From Comamonas odontotermitis (GTDB taxonomy: Bacteria > Pseudomonadota > Gammaproteobacteria > Burkholderiales > Burkholderiaceae_C): 64,000 nucleotides of DNA. The notes under the pieces were generated by a model. The model was not told the DNA's origin and ran no database searches. It worked only from the letters and a program-made list of their open reading frames with translations. Positions 52,967-61,203 of the stretch are shown here, one piece after another. The position numbers and the translations under genes were made by a program. The DNA lies in the NCBI RefSeq assembly GCF_020080045.1, contig NZ_CP083451.1, forward strand, positions 992,001 through 1,056,000, read 5' to 3'. Numbering within the stretch: position 1 is the first letter of the stretch; the number at the start of each line of letters is the position of its first letter.

Positions 52967-54056
52967 AAAAAGACTGATGGGGTATGCCCTGTTTGTGCTG
53001 ACTGCTATCAATGGAGTAGCGTTTGCGCAAACTGCTGGAAAAACAGGAGAGCGCTTTCAAGGCATTGGCCGGGAGGCGACTTCCAAGGAAGTACAAGCCT
53101 GGGATATCGACGTACGTCCTGATTTCAAAGGACTGCCGCCAGGCTCGGGCTCGGTGCAGAAAGGCATGGATGTGTGGGAGGCCAAGTGTGCATCCTGCCA
53201 TGGGGTCTTTGGCGAATCGAACGAGGTCTTCAGCCCGTTGATTGGCGGCACCACAGCCGAGGACATCAAGACCGGCCATGCAGCGCGACTGATGGACCCC
53301 GCCTTTCCAGGCCGGACCACAATGATGAAGGTAGCCACGGTATCGACCCTGTGGGACTACATCAACCGCGCCATGCCATGGAATGCCCCCAAGACGCTGA
53401 CCACGGAAGAGGTGTATGCGGTAACCGCCTACCTGCTCAACCTGGGCGGCGTCGTTCCCGATGACTACACGCTCAGCGACAAGAACATTGCCCAAGTGCA
53501 GCAGAGAATGCCCAATCGCAATGGCATGACCACCCAGCACGGGCTGTGGCCAGGCAACGAGTTTGCGAACGGTGCAAAGCAGGGAGCAGGCCAGCCGGAT
53601 GTGCGCGCCACAGCCTGCATGCGCAATTGCGGCCCCGAGCCACAGGTGCGGTCGGCCTTGCCTGCGCATGCAAGCAATAACCACGGCAACCTGGCGGCAC
53701 AAAACCGCCTGGTGGGTGCGCAGCGCGGTGTTGAAACCGACGGCAGCAATGGCAAGTCTGGCAAGGCAGAGACGAAGGCGGGTGCGAGCGCAGGCAAGGC
53801 TGCAGCACCTACCGCGCTGCTGGAGAAAAACGCCTGCATTGCCTGCCATGGCATGGATCAGAAGATTGTGGGCCCGGGATTTGCCGAGATCGCGAAGAAA
53901 TACCCCGGCAAGAAGGACTATCTTCTGGGCAAGATCAAAGCGGGCGGCACGGGCGTGTGGGGGTCAATGCTCATGCCGCCGCAGCCCGGAATCAGCGACG
54001 ATGATGCCCAGGCGATTGCCGGTTGGCTGGCGGGTGATTCTGCGGCAAAGCCGTAG
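52950..54056 (+). CDS. soxD: Diheme cytochrome c SoxD
   Basis: The predicted protein has 368 residues with a Sec signal peptide (GYALFVLTAINGVAFA). Heme sites are Cys80-Ala-Ser-Cys83-His84 and Cys296-Ile-Ala-Cys299-His300. Between them lies a low-complexity Ala/Lys/Gly linker (about residues 262-288) that separates two cytochrome domains. The second domain resembles the separate cytochrome at 51235. The start overlaps soxC and is preceded by GGAGG, so the two are translationally coupled, as expected for a tight complex. Confidence 0.93.
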   Translation: MFSLRKKRLMGYALFVLTAINGVAFAQTAGKTGERFQGIGREATSKEVQAWDIDVRPDFKGLPPGSGSVQKGMDVWEAKCASCHGVFGESNEVFSPLIGGTTAEDIKTGHAARLMDPAFPGRTTMMKVATVSTLWDYINRAMPWNAPKTLTTEEVYAVTAYLLNLGGVVPDDYTLSDKNIAQVQQRMPNRNGMTTQHGLWPGNEFANGAKQGAGQPDVRATACMRNCGPEPQVRSALPAHASNNHGNLAAQNRLVGAQRGVETDGSNGKSGKAETKAGASAGKAAAPTALLEKNACIACHGMDQKIVGPGFAEIAKKYPGKKDYLLGKIKAGGTGVWGSMLMPPQPGISDDDAQAIAGWLAGDSAAKP

Positions 54057-54125
54057 CAGGCCTGTTGCTGGCGACTGAACGCATCGGGCCATTCCCATAT
54101 TCACGTATTACAAGGAGACTGAGAC

Positions 54126-54581
54126 ATGAACCGCAGAGATGCACTCAAACATTCCGCAGCCGTTACCGGCTTGCTGCTGGCAGCGGGCTTGCTGCCCCGT
54201 GCAGCACTGGCAGCCTACAACCAGACCGCGTTTGATGCAAAGACCGTGGCGGATGTGATCAAGGCCATGGGCGCTGCGGCGCCCGAGGAAAGCAAGGATG
54301 TCAGCCTGACCGCGCCAGACATTGCAGAGAACGGCGCAGTCGTGCCCATTGGTGCTGCCACCACCCTGCCCAATGTGAAGCGCCTTCTGGTGCTGGTCGA
54401 GAAGAATCCGAACACTCTGGTGGCCGCCTTTGATGTGAATGATGCTGTCGAGCCGAACTTTCTCACGCGCGCCAAGCTGGGCCAGTCTTCGGACGTGTAT
54501 GCGGTTGCCATCACCGCGGATGGCAAGGCTCTGTTTGCGAAGAAGGAAGTGAAGGTCACCCTGGGCGGCTGCGGCGGCTAA
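54126..54581 (+). CDS. soxY: Thiosulfate carrier protein SoxY
   Basis: The predicted protein has 151 residues. A twin-arginine signal (MNRRDALKHSAAVTG) exports it together with SoxZ. The swinging-arm C-terminus GGCGG carries the cysteine on which thiosulfate and its oxidation intermediates are bound. The ATG at 54126 follows AAGGAGACTGAGAC. SoxZ lies 28 bases downstream. Confidence 0.95.
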   Translation: MNRRDALKHSAAVTGLLLAAGLLPRAALAAYNQTAFDAKTVADVIKAMGAAAPEESKDVSLTAPDIAENGAVVPIGAATTLPNVKRLLVLVEKNPNTLVAAFDVNDAVEPNFLTRAKLGQSSDVYAVAITADGKALFAKKEVKVTLGGCGG

Positions 54582-54609
54582 GACGAGACGAGACAACAAG
54601 GAGATAGAC

Positions 54610-54921
54610 ATGGCAGATCCAATGCGTATTCGCGCCCAGGCAGCGGGTGACAAGACCACGGTGCGGGTGTTGATGTCCCACGAGATGGAAACCGGCCAAC
54701 GCAAGGATGGGGAAGGCAAGACCATTCCGGCCTGGTTCATCCAGGAAGTGACCGCATCACTCAATGGCAAGCCCGTGCTGACGGCTGAATGGGGGCCTGC
54801 GGTATCGAAGAACCCGTTTCTGCAGTTTGTCGTCAAAGGCGCCAAGGCGGGCGACAAGATATCGGTGTCCTGGAAGGACAACAAGGGAGAGACGCGAACC
54901 GATGAAGCCACGGTGAGCTGA
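54610..54921 (+). CDS. soxZ: SoxZ, partner of the thiosulfate carrier SoxY
   Basis: This 103-residue immunoglobulin-like protein without its own signal peptide is exported as a complex with SoxY. Conserved features include MRIRAQAAGDKTTVRVLMSHEMETGQR (as MRIRAQAAGDKTTVRVLMSH and EMETGQR), PAWFIQEV and ISVSWKDNKGE. AAGGAGA precedes the ATG. Confidence 0.95.
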   Translation: MADPMRIRAQAAGDKTTVRVLMSHEMETGQRKDGEGKTIPAWFIQEVTASLNGKPVLTAEWGPAVSKNPFLQFVVKGAKAGDKISVSWKDNKGETRTDEATVS

Positions 54922-54930
54922 TGGCTGCAA

Positions 54931-54965
54931 CGTCGCAAGGACGAACCTTTCTCGACCTTGCGGCG
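54931..54965 (+). other. Stem-loop in the soxZ-soxA gap
   Basis: CGTCGCAAGG and CCTTGCGGCG pair over 10 positions (one G-U) with a 15-base loop, 9 bases after the soxZ stop. No T run follows. It may protect the soxYZ transcript or attenuate soxA, which would match the higher amount of carrier protein needed. Confidence 0.4.
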
Positions 54966-55062
54966 GCAACTGCGGCAGGATCCGCCACACGGCAGTGCAC
55001 TTTGCCTGGGTAGACGCCGCGCTGTCTGCCTTCTTTGACAGATAACAAAAAAGGGGTGCCCC

Positions 55063-55878
55063 ATGAGACAAACCAACCGGGCCGGGAAACTGGCCTTCTC
55101 TGCCGTTCTGGCATTGCTGGCCAGTGCCTCTGCCGTTGCGCAGAAAAGCACCGCCGATGGCATTGCCGAATACCGCGAAATGCTGCAGGACGGAAATCCC
55201 GCCGAGCTGTTCGAGATGAAAGGCGAGGAGTTGTGGAAACAAAGACGCGGCCCCAAGAACGCCTCGCTGGAACAGTGTGACCTGGGCAAGGGGCCAGGCG
55301 TGGTCAAAGGCGCGTTTGTGGAGTTGCCCCGCTATTTTGCAGACACCGCAAAGGTGCAGGATCTGGAGTCGCGCCTCTTGACCTGCATGGAAAAGCAGCA
55401 AGGCCTCGATGCCAAAAAAATTGCCGCTACGCCTTTTGGCAAGGATGAGCAGAAGAACATGGAAGGCCTCGTCGCCTGGATTGCATCGCAGTCCAAGGGA
55501 ATGGCCTTCAACCTGCCGCAAACCCATGTGCAGGAGAAGCAGGCCTATGAAATGGGCAAGCGTTTGTTCTTCATGCGAGGCGGCCCTCATGACTTTGCCT
55601 GTGCCTCCTGCCATGGTGCGGATGGCAAGCGCATCCGCCTGCAGGATTTGCCTAACCTGACCAAGAACCCGGGTGCCTCGGAAGGCTTTGGTGCATGGCC
55701 CGCGTACCGAGTCTCGTCTGGCGAACTGTGGAGCATGCAGAGGCGCCTGAATGACTGCTATCGCCAGCAGCGATTTCCGTACCCCGGTTACGCCAGTGAT
55801 GTGACCGTCGCTCTGGGGGTGTACATGGGTGTCAATGGCAAGGACGGCAAGGCAACTGCACCGTCCATCAAGCGCTGA
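55063..55878 (+). CDS. soxA: Cytochrome c SoxA
   Basis: The predicted protein has 271 residues with a signal peptide ending ASAVA. One heme site, Cys180-Ala-Ser-Cys183-His184, lies in the C-terminal domain. Cys232 (RRLNDCYRQQRFPYP) is the cysteine that becomes the persulfide heme ligand. The N-terminal domain has no heme motif and instead keeps Cys72 and Cys108, which would pair as a disulfide. It is therefore a monoheme type SoxA, unlike the diheme Paracoccus form. With SoxX it joins thiosulfate to SoxY. Confidence 0.94.
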   Translation: MRQTNRAGKLAFSAVLALLASASAVAQKSTADGIAEYREMLQDGNPAELFEMKGEELWKQRRGPKNASLEQCDLGKGPGVVKGAFVELPRYFADTAKVQDLESRLLTCMEKQQGLDAKKIAATPFGKDEQKNMEGLVAWIASQSKGMAFNLPQTHVQEKQAYEMGKRLFFMRGGPHDFACASCHGADGKRIRLQDLPNLTKNPGASEGFGAWPAYRVSSGELWSMQRRLNDCYRQQRFPYPGYASDVTVALGVYMGVNGKDGKATAPSIKR

Positions 55879-55890
55879 AGGAGGGGAACC

Positions 55891-56544
55891 ATGTCAAAAG
55901 CAAACTGGTTGCCCATTGCGGGCATCGCGTCGTCCTTGATCGTGCTGGGGTGTGCATCTGTGGACAGTAGCGCAAATCTGGATGCCCTGACCCAACAGGC
56001 CGTGGCATCGTCGTTCCGCGATCAGGGTATCGCAAAGGTGGATCGCCTGCAGCAGGACGAATCCAATGCCGCTTGCAGTGCCGCCGATGTGGCGGGCGTA
56101 CCATTGGACGCCAAGCGCAGCGCGGCAATTGAAGCTGCCAACCTGAAAACCGTGCAGTGGCCCAAGGACGGCAAGCTGGTCGGTGATTGGAGAGAGGGCG
56201 AGAAAATTGCCCAGAACGGTCGAGGCATGACCTGGACCGACAAGGCAGGCAGCGCCAATGGTGGCAACTGCTACAACTGCCACCAGATCAGCAAGGAAGA
56301 AATCTCGTTCGGCACGTTGGGCCCTTCGCTCTACAACTACGGCAAGATTCGCGGCATCACCGATCCCGGCAGTGCCGAGTCCAAGGCCATTGTGGAGTAC
56401 ACCTGGGGCAAGGTCTGGAACGCCAAGGCCTACAACGCCTGTTCCGGCATGCCGCGTTTTGGCCATGCGGGCATCCTGACCGAAGCGCAGGTGCGCGATG
56501 TGGTGGCCCTGCTGGTGGATCCCAAGTCTCCGGTCAACCGCTGA
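55891..56544 (+). CDS. soxX: Cytochrome c SoxX, predicted lipoprotein
   Basis: The predicted protein has 217 residues. The heme site is Cys127-Tyr-Asn-Cys130-His131 and the axial methionine is Met187 in SGMPRFGH. The N-terminus has a lipobox-like VLGC with Cys21, so the protein may be anchored to a membrane. The extra 80 or so residues before the cytochrome domain make it longer than minimal SoxX. It lies 12 bases after soxA, with AGGAGGGG before the ATG. Confidence 0.92.
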   Translation: MSKANWLPIAGIASSLIVLGCASVDSSANLDALTQQAVASSFRDQGIAKVDRLQQDESNAACSAADVAGVPLDAKRSAAIEAANLKTVQWPKDGKLVGDWREGEKIAQNGRGMTWTDKAGSANGGNCYNCHQISKEEISFGTLGPSLYNYGKIRGITDPGSAESKAIVEYTWGKVWNAKAYNACSGMPRFGHAGILTEAQVRDVVALLVDPKSPVNR

Positions 56545-56570
56545 AGTCGGCCGGATTATCAACACTATGA

Positions 56571-56620
56571 AAACAATAGCTGGTAGCGCTTGGTGAAAGC
56601 GCGCTACCAGCTATTTTTAT
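56571..56620. repeat. Palindromic repeat, copy 11, between soxX and soxB
   Basis: AATAGCTGGTAGCGCTT and AAAGCGCGCTACCAGCTATTTTT give the longest stem in the window (AATAGCTGGTAGCGC pairing with GCGCTACCAGCTATT). It differs from the core in having GGTAGCGC for GCTGGCGC. The soxB start codon follows 4 bases later with no Shine-Dalgarno. Confidence 0.75.
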
Positions 56621-56624
56621 CACT

Positions 56625-58352
56625 ATGAGCCTCTCCAAACGCGAATTTCTGCAAGTGCTGGCGGCAGCCAGCGTCGGTGGCATGGGCCTGCAGCGCTACG
56701 CCTGGGCTGACAGCGCCACCGCTGACAAGGCGCTGTACGATGTGCCTCAATTTGGCAATGTGTCGCTGCTGCACATGACCGACTGCCACGCGCAGCTCAA
56801 ACCCATTTATTTCCGTGAACCGAGCGTGAACCTGGGCATCGGTGCCATGAAGAACCAGCGACCCCATCTGGTGGGCGAACATTTGCTGCAGTCCTGCGAC
56901 ATTCGGCCCGGAACCGCGAGTGCGCATGCCTTCAGCTACCTGGATTTTGAGGCAGCAGCCAAGCGTTACGGCAAGGTAGGCGGTTTTGCACACCTGTCTA
57001 CTCTGGTCAAGCGCATGAAGGCTTCGCGCCCTGGGGCACTGCTGCTTGATGGCGGCGACACCTGGCAGGGATCGGCCACTTCGCTGTGGACGAACGCCCA
57101 GGACATGGTGGATGCCTGCAAGCTGCTGGGCGTGGATGTGATGACTGGTCATTGGGAATTTACCTATGGCATGGAGCGGGTGCAGCAGATCATCGAGAAG
57201 GATTTCGGCAACAAGCTCGACTTTGTGGCGCAGAACGTCAAGACCGCAGATTTTGGCGATCCGGTGTTCAAGCCCTATGTGATCCGCGAGATGAATGGCG
57301 TTCCCGTCGCCATCATTGGCCAGGCGTTCCCGTACACGCCGATCGCCAATCCACGCTACATGGTGGCGGACTGGAGCTTTGGCATTCAGGACGACAACCT
57401 GCAGAAGATGGTGGATGAGGCACGCGGCAAGGGGGCCAAGGTCGTCGTGGTTCTGTCGCACAACGGCATGGATGTCGACATCAAGATGGCGAGCCGTGTG
57501 CGTGGGGTGGATGCCATCCTGGGAGGCCATACGCATGATGGCATGCCCATTCCGACCATTGTCGAGAACGCGGGCGGCAAAACCATTGTGACCAACGCCG
57601 GTTCGAACGGAAAGTTCCTGGGCGTGCTGGATTTTGATGTGAAGGACGGCAAGGTTCGCGATTTCAAATACCGCCTGATGCCGATCTTTGCCAACATCCT
57701 GCCTGCCGATACCGAGATGGAGGCGCTGATCACCAAGATCCGTGCGCCTTACGAATCGCGGTTGAACGAGGTGCTGGCGCGTACTGACGGAACCCTGTAT
57801 CGGCGTGGCAACTTCAACGGCACGGGTGACCAGCTGCTGCTGGATGCCATGATGGCGGTGCAGGATGCGCCGATTGCATTTTCGCCCGGTTTCCGTTGGG
57901 GAACATCGTTGCTGGCGGGCCAGGACATCACGCGAGAATGGCTGATGGACATGACCGCAACGACCTATTCGTATGCCACGGTAACCGAGATGACCGGCGC
58001 GACCATCAAGACCGTATTGGAGGATGTGGCTGACAACCTGTTCAACCCTGACCCCTATTACCAGCAGGGCGGTGACATGGTGCGTGTGGGCGGCCTGCAG
58101 TACCAGTGCGACCCGACAGCAAAGGCAGGGGCGCGCATCACCGAGATGCGGCTCAAGGGCGAGTTGCTGGAGGCTGACAAGAAATACAAGGTGGCGGGAT
58201 GGGCGCCTGTGGCGGAAGAAGCGAAGAGTGCGGGCAACAAGCAGATCTGGGAAGTGGTGGAGCCGTGGCTGAAGGACCAGAAGGTGCTCAAGCCGCGTTC
58301 GCTTAATGAACCAAGTCTGCTGAACGTGAAGCCCAACCAGGGGCTGGCCTGA
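56625..58352 (+). CDS. soxB: Thiosulfohydrolase SoxB
   Basis: This 575-residue dimanganese enzyme of the 5'-nucleotidase fold hydrolyses sulfate from SoxY-S-sulfonate. The N-terminus SKREFLQVLAAASVGG is twin-arginine-like, with Lys-Arg in place of Arg-Arg. Metal and catalytic segments are LLHMTDCHAQLKP, LLDGGDTWQGS, MTGHWEFTYG, LSHNGMDVD and LGGHTHDGMP. It is complete at both ends. Its start is directly behind a palindromic repeat, so translation may depend on the structure or proceed without a canonical ribosome binding site. Confidence 0.96.
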   Translation: MSLSKREFLQVLAAASVGGMGLQRYAWADSATADKALYDVPQFGNVSLLHMTDCHAQLKPIYFREPSVNLGIGAMKNQRPHLVGEHLLQSCDIRPGTASAHAFSYLDFEAAAKRYGKVGGFAHLSTLVKRMKASRPGALLLDGGDTWQGSATSLWTNAQDMVDACKLLGVDVMTGHWEFTYGMERVQQIIEKDFGNKLDFVAQNVKTADFGDPVFKPYVIREMNGVPVAIIGQAFPYTPIANPRYMVADWSFGIQDDNLQKMVDEARGKGAKVVVVLSHNGMDVDIKMASRVRGVDAILGGHTHDGMPIPTIVENAGGKTIVTNAGSNGKFLGVLDFDVKDGKVRDFKYRLMPIFANILPADTEMEALITKIRAPYESRLNEVLARTDGTLYRRGNFNGTGDQLLLDAMMAVQDAPIAFSPGFRWGTSLLAGQDITREWLMDMTATTYSYATVTEMTGATIKTVLEDVADNLFNPDPYYQQGGDMVRVGGLQYQCDPTAKAGARITEMRLKGELLEADKKYKVAGWAPVAEEAKSAGNKQIWEVVEPWLKDQKVLKPRSLNEPSLLNVKPNQGLA

Positions 58353-58414
58353 GCGCGACAATATAGGGCTAGCGGGCATTGCTAAAACGCGATAGAACCG
58401 CTCCAATAGCGGAC

Positions 58415-59530
58415 ATGAGCCCCGCAGAGTTCGATACTTTAGTGGCCACCATCTTGGTGGCCGTTTTTTTCCTGGCCGCCGTGTTGGGTTTTGTCATGCG
58501 CGAAACCCGCTTCTGCACCATGGGCGCGATCAGCGATGTGGTCTACCTGGGCGATTGGATGCGCGTGCGCCAGTGGGCCATGGCCGTCGGCGTTGCCATG
58601 TGCGGCTTTACCGCTCTGGTGTTGTGGGCAGGGGTATCGGCTGCGGACACGCTGTATGCGGGTGCGCAACTGATGTGGCTTTCTTCCATGGTCGGAGGCT
58701 TGATGTTTGGCGTCGGGATGGTGCTGGCGTCTGGCTGCGGGGCGCGCAATCTCACCCGGTTGGGCGGCGGCAATCTCAAGTCACTGGTCGTTCTGCTGGT
58801 CATTGCGGTCGCGGCTTTTGCAACGCTCAAAGGCATCACGGCGGTGGCCCGTGCGCGGTGGCTCGATAGCACGCACATCGGTTTCAGTTCGCCCGCCTTG
58901 TTGCCCGAGGTAGTGGCCGGGGCTGCGGGCTGGCCTCCGCTACTGGCACGAGGCCTGATGGGGGGAGGACTCGGCTTGCTGCTGCTCCTGTTGGCCTGGT
59001 GCGCAAGGGGCAGGCAGGGGCGCGATCTTCCCGTGCTTGCGGGAGGAGCTGTTGTCGGCCTGTGCGTGGTTGCTGCATGGTGGCTGGGCGGGTATGTCGG
59101 CAATGTGCAGGAGCATCCTGCGACCTTGGAGCATGTGTATGCCGCTACCTACACCGGGCGCATCGAGGCTTTCAGCTTCGTGACTCCGCTGGCGCATACC
59201 CTGGACTGGCTTTTGTTCTTCAGCGACCGCAACAAGGTGCTGACCTGGGGTATCGCCAGCGTGGCGGGAATGGTGGCAGGGGCTTTCCTGCATGCGCTGT
59301 GGCGGCATGACTTTCGCTGGCAAGGCTTTGCCAACACTGCCGACCTGGCGAGGCATTTGGCTGGTGCCGCCCTGATGGGCGTAGGAGGTGTAGTTGCAAT
59401 GGGCTGCACCATTGGTCAGGGCATCAGTGCGCTTTCCACCTTGCAGTTGGGAAGTTTCTTGTCCGTGGCCGGCATTGTGGCGGGCGCTGTTTTGGCATTG
59501 CGTTATCTGGCCTGGAAAGAAGCCCGGTAG
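58415..59530 (+). CDS. YeeE/YedE (TsuA-type) membrane protein, probable thiosulfate uptake
   Basis: This 371-residue integral membrane protein has about nine hydrophobic segments. It keeps the three cysteine motifs typical of TsuA/YeeE: ETRFCTMG near residue 34, VLASGCGARNLTR, and VAMGCTIGQGISAL. In bacterial TsuA these cysteines relay thiosulfate through the pore. Position directly after soxB supports import of thiosulfate or another sulfur compound. The ATG at 58415 follows AGCGGAC weakly; a frame is open upstream to 58379. Confidence 0.85.
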   Translation: MSPAEFDTLVATILVAVFFLAAVLGFVMRETRFCTMGAISDVVYLGDWMRVRQWAMAVGVAMCGFTALVLWAGVSAADTLYAGAQLMWLSSMVGGLMFGVGMVLASGCGARNLTRLGGGNLKSLVVLLVIAVAAFATLKGITAVARARWLDSTHIGFSSPALLPEVVAGAAGWPPLLARGLMGGGLGLLLLLLAWCARGRQGRDLPVLAGGAVVGLCVVAAWWLGGYVGNVQEHPATLEHVYAATYTGRIEAFSFVTPLAHTLDWLLFFSDRNKVLTWGIASVAGMVAGAFLHALWRHDFRWQGFANTADLARHLAGAALMGVGGVVAMGCTIGQGISALSTLQLGSFLSVAGIVAGAVLALRYLAWKEAR

Positions 59531-59570
59531 CGACAAGCTTCACCAGTAGGGGTGAAGAGGCACCCAGGAG

Positions 59571-59612
59571 CAAGGGTGTCATCAAGGCGTAGTTGGAACA
59601 AGGGTGTCATCA
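59571..59612. repeat. Direct repeat in the gap after the YeeE gene
   Basis: The 14-mer CAAGGGTGTCATCA occurs at 59571-59584 and 59599-59612, a period of 28 bases. It lies 55 bases before the following gene. It may be a regulator site or a small tandem duplication. Confidence 0.55.
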
Positions 59613-59666
59613 GGCTGTTACCGGTCCCTGGCATGGTTGCAGCTTTCTATATCGAATGGAGAGCCT

Positions 59667-61166
59667 ATGTCTGCAACCAAGCTGGCATTCATGAGCCTTG
59701 CGACCGTTCTGCTATCTGCCTGTGGCGGTGGTGAAGACATGGCGCTGCGATCCGAACCCGCGGAACTGCGCGCCACTGCTTCAGCCTACTGGGCTGGGGT
59801 GGGGCGTGCATTGCCCCAATCGCCCCTGGGCAATACCGTGGCGATTTCTTGCCACAACTGCTATGGGGAAACGCTGGCGGCTACACAGGCCAAGGTGGGC
59901 AAAGCACTGGCGCGTGGCTTTGACCTGGTGGAGTTGGATCTGACCACCCATGCCGATGGCAAAGTCTATGTCGAGCATGGCGACAGCGAGTTACCGCGCG
60001 GCAGCCTGGAGGACTCGTTGGCCAACACGGCTCTGCAGCAAAGCGATCGCATGCTGTTCGTGGAAGTGAAGGAAAAATTCACCACGACTGCGCAGAGTGA
60101 TGCAATGATGCTGCAGGTGCTCCGCGCCATTCGTGACGGCAACTATGCCACTGCTGCAAGGCCCGCATTCCTGCGCGCCTTCATGGATGGTCGGCATCAG
60201 CATCTGGTGCGCGCCAAACAGCTGCTGGCGACCTCGGAGTTTTCTGGAATTCGCAACCACATCCGATTGCATACCCTGGTGGAGAGCGATATCCGCAACA
60301 ACATTCGCACCACCAAAAACCTCGGTTTTGACGGTGTGGAACTGGAGTACCGCACTGGCGATCTGTTCGGAAAAATCCAACAGGCCAAGACGCTCGGGCT
60401 CGGCGTAGGGCTCTACACCATTCCGGCGAGCATGGGAGAGGCGTATTTGTCGGCCTTGCGCGAGGACGTGGATTTCCTGACCACCGACTACGACCTGGCT
60501 GATGCTGCCAAGCCAAGCAATGTCCGCTCGCTGGTACAGGAGAATACGTCGCTGGTGTACTTGAACGCCGCACAACAAAGCAGCTATCCCTTGAACTACC
60601 AGCGAACCAGTGGCACCGGCTATCCGTTGGCAGCCGGAGCCAGCACACCAGCACTGGAGTGGCTGGATGCGGCCAGCGATGAAGACAGGGTGGGTGGGAG
60701 CATGGTGTTTGCTGGCGGCCAGAGCTTGACGACCTGGGATGCTGACAATGACGCTGCCGGCGGCTATCTTGTCACTGCCGTGGTGAATTTTGACGATCTG
60801 AACCCCGCCACCACAGCCAGCATCATCGCCAAGAGCGACAGCGGTGGCTTTGCCCTGGAGCAGAACGCCGGCCTGCTCCGCTTTGGGGTGCATGCCAACG
60901 GCAGCTACCACTACGCATCCGTGCCCATGACGGCATTCAATGGCACCGATTCATACTTCATCGTCGGTGCCTATGACGGCAACGGTGCTGTGCGCCTGTG
61001 GGTCAACAATACGGAGCGAACCCCTTCCATCGCAGTCACCGGTGGGGTCACGCAAAACAATAGCCCGGTTGTCATCGGTGCAGATCCGCAAGGTGCCACG
61101 GATCGGCGCTTCTTCTTCAAGGGCAAGGTACAGCAGGTGATGGTGCAGAAGTGGCGCGACCACTGA
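59667..61166 (+). CDS. Lipoprotein with GDPD-like TIM barrel and LamG-like C-terminal domain
   Basis: The predicted protein has 499 residues from the ATG at 59667, behind ATGGAGAG. A lipobox LLSAC gives Cys19 as the anchor. The barrel region (about residues 50-290) has the glycerophosphodiesterase-type pattern DLVELDLTTHADGKVYVEHGD (in parts: DLVELDLTTHADG, VYVEHGD), then LFVEVKEKF and DFLTTDYDL. The usual first motif HRG reads SCHNCYGE, so one expected residue pair is altered. The last 180 residues (ALEWLDAASDEDRVGG through VQQVMVQKWRDH) look like a concanavalin/LamG sandwich. Substrate is unknown; a phosphodiester or sugar-phosphate ligand is likely. Confidence 0.72.
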   Translation: MSATKLAFMSLATVLLSACGGGEDMALRSEPAELRATASAYWAGVGRALPQSPLGNTVAISCHNCYGETLAATQAKVGKALARGFDLVELDLTTHADGKVYVEHGDSELPRGSLEDSLANTALQQSDRMLFVEVKEKFTTTAQSDAMMLQVLRAIRDGNYATAARPAFLRAFMDGRHQHLVRAKQLLATSEFSGIRNHIRLHTLVESDIRNNIRTTKNLGFDGVELEYRTGDLFGKIQQAKTLGLGVGLYTIPASMGEAYLSALREDVDFLTTDYDLADAAKPSNVRSLVQENTSLVYLNAAQQSSYPLNYQRTSGTGYPLAAGASTPALEWLDAASDEDRVGGSMVFAGGQSLTTWDADNDAAGGYLVTAVVNFDDLNPATTASIIAKSDSGGFALEQNAGLLRFGVHANGSYHYASVPMTAFNGTDSYFIVGAYDGNGAVRLWVNNTERTPSIAVTGGVTQNNSPVVIGADPQGATDRRFFFKGKVQQVMVQKWRDH

Positions 61167-61203
61167 AGGAATGCTGTTCGGGCCTGGCGCAGAGAATGGC
61201 CCG

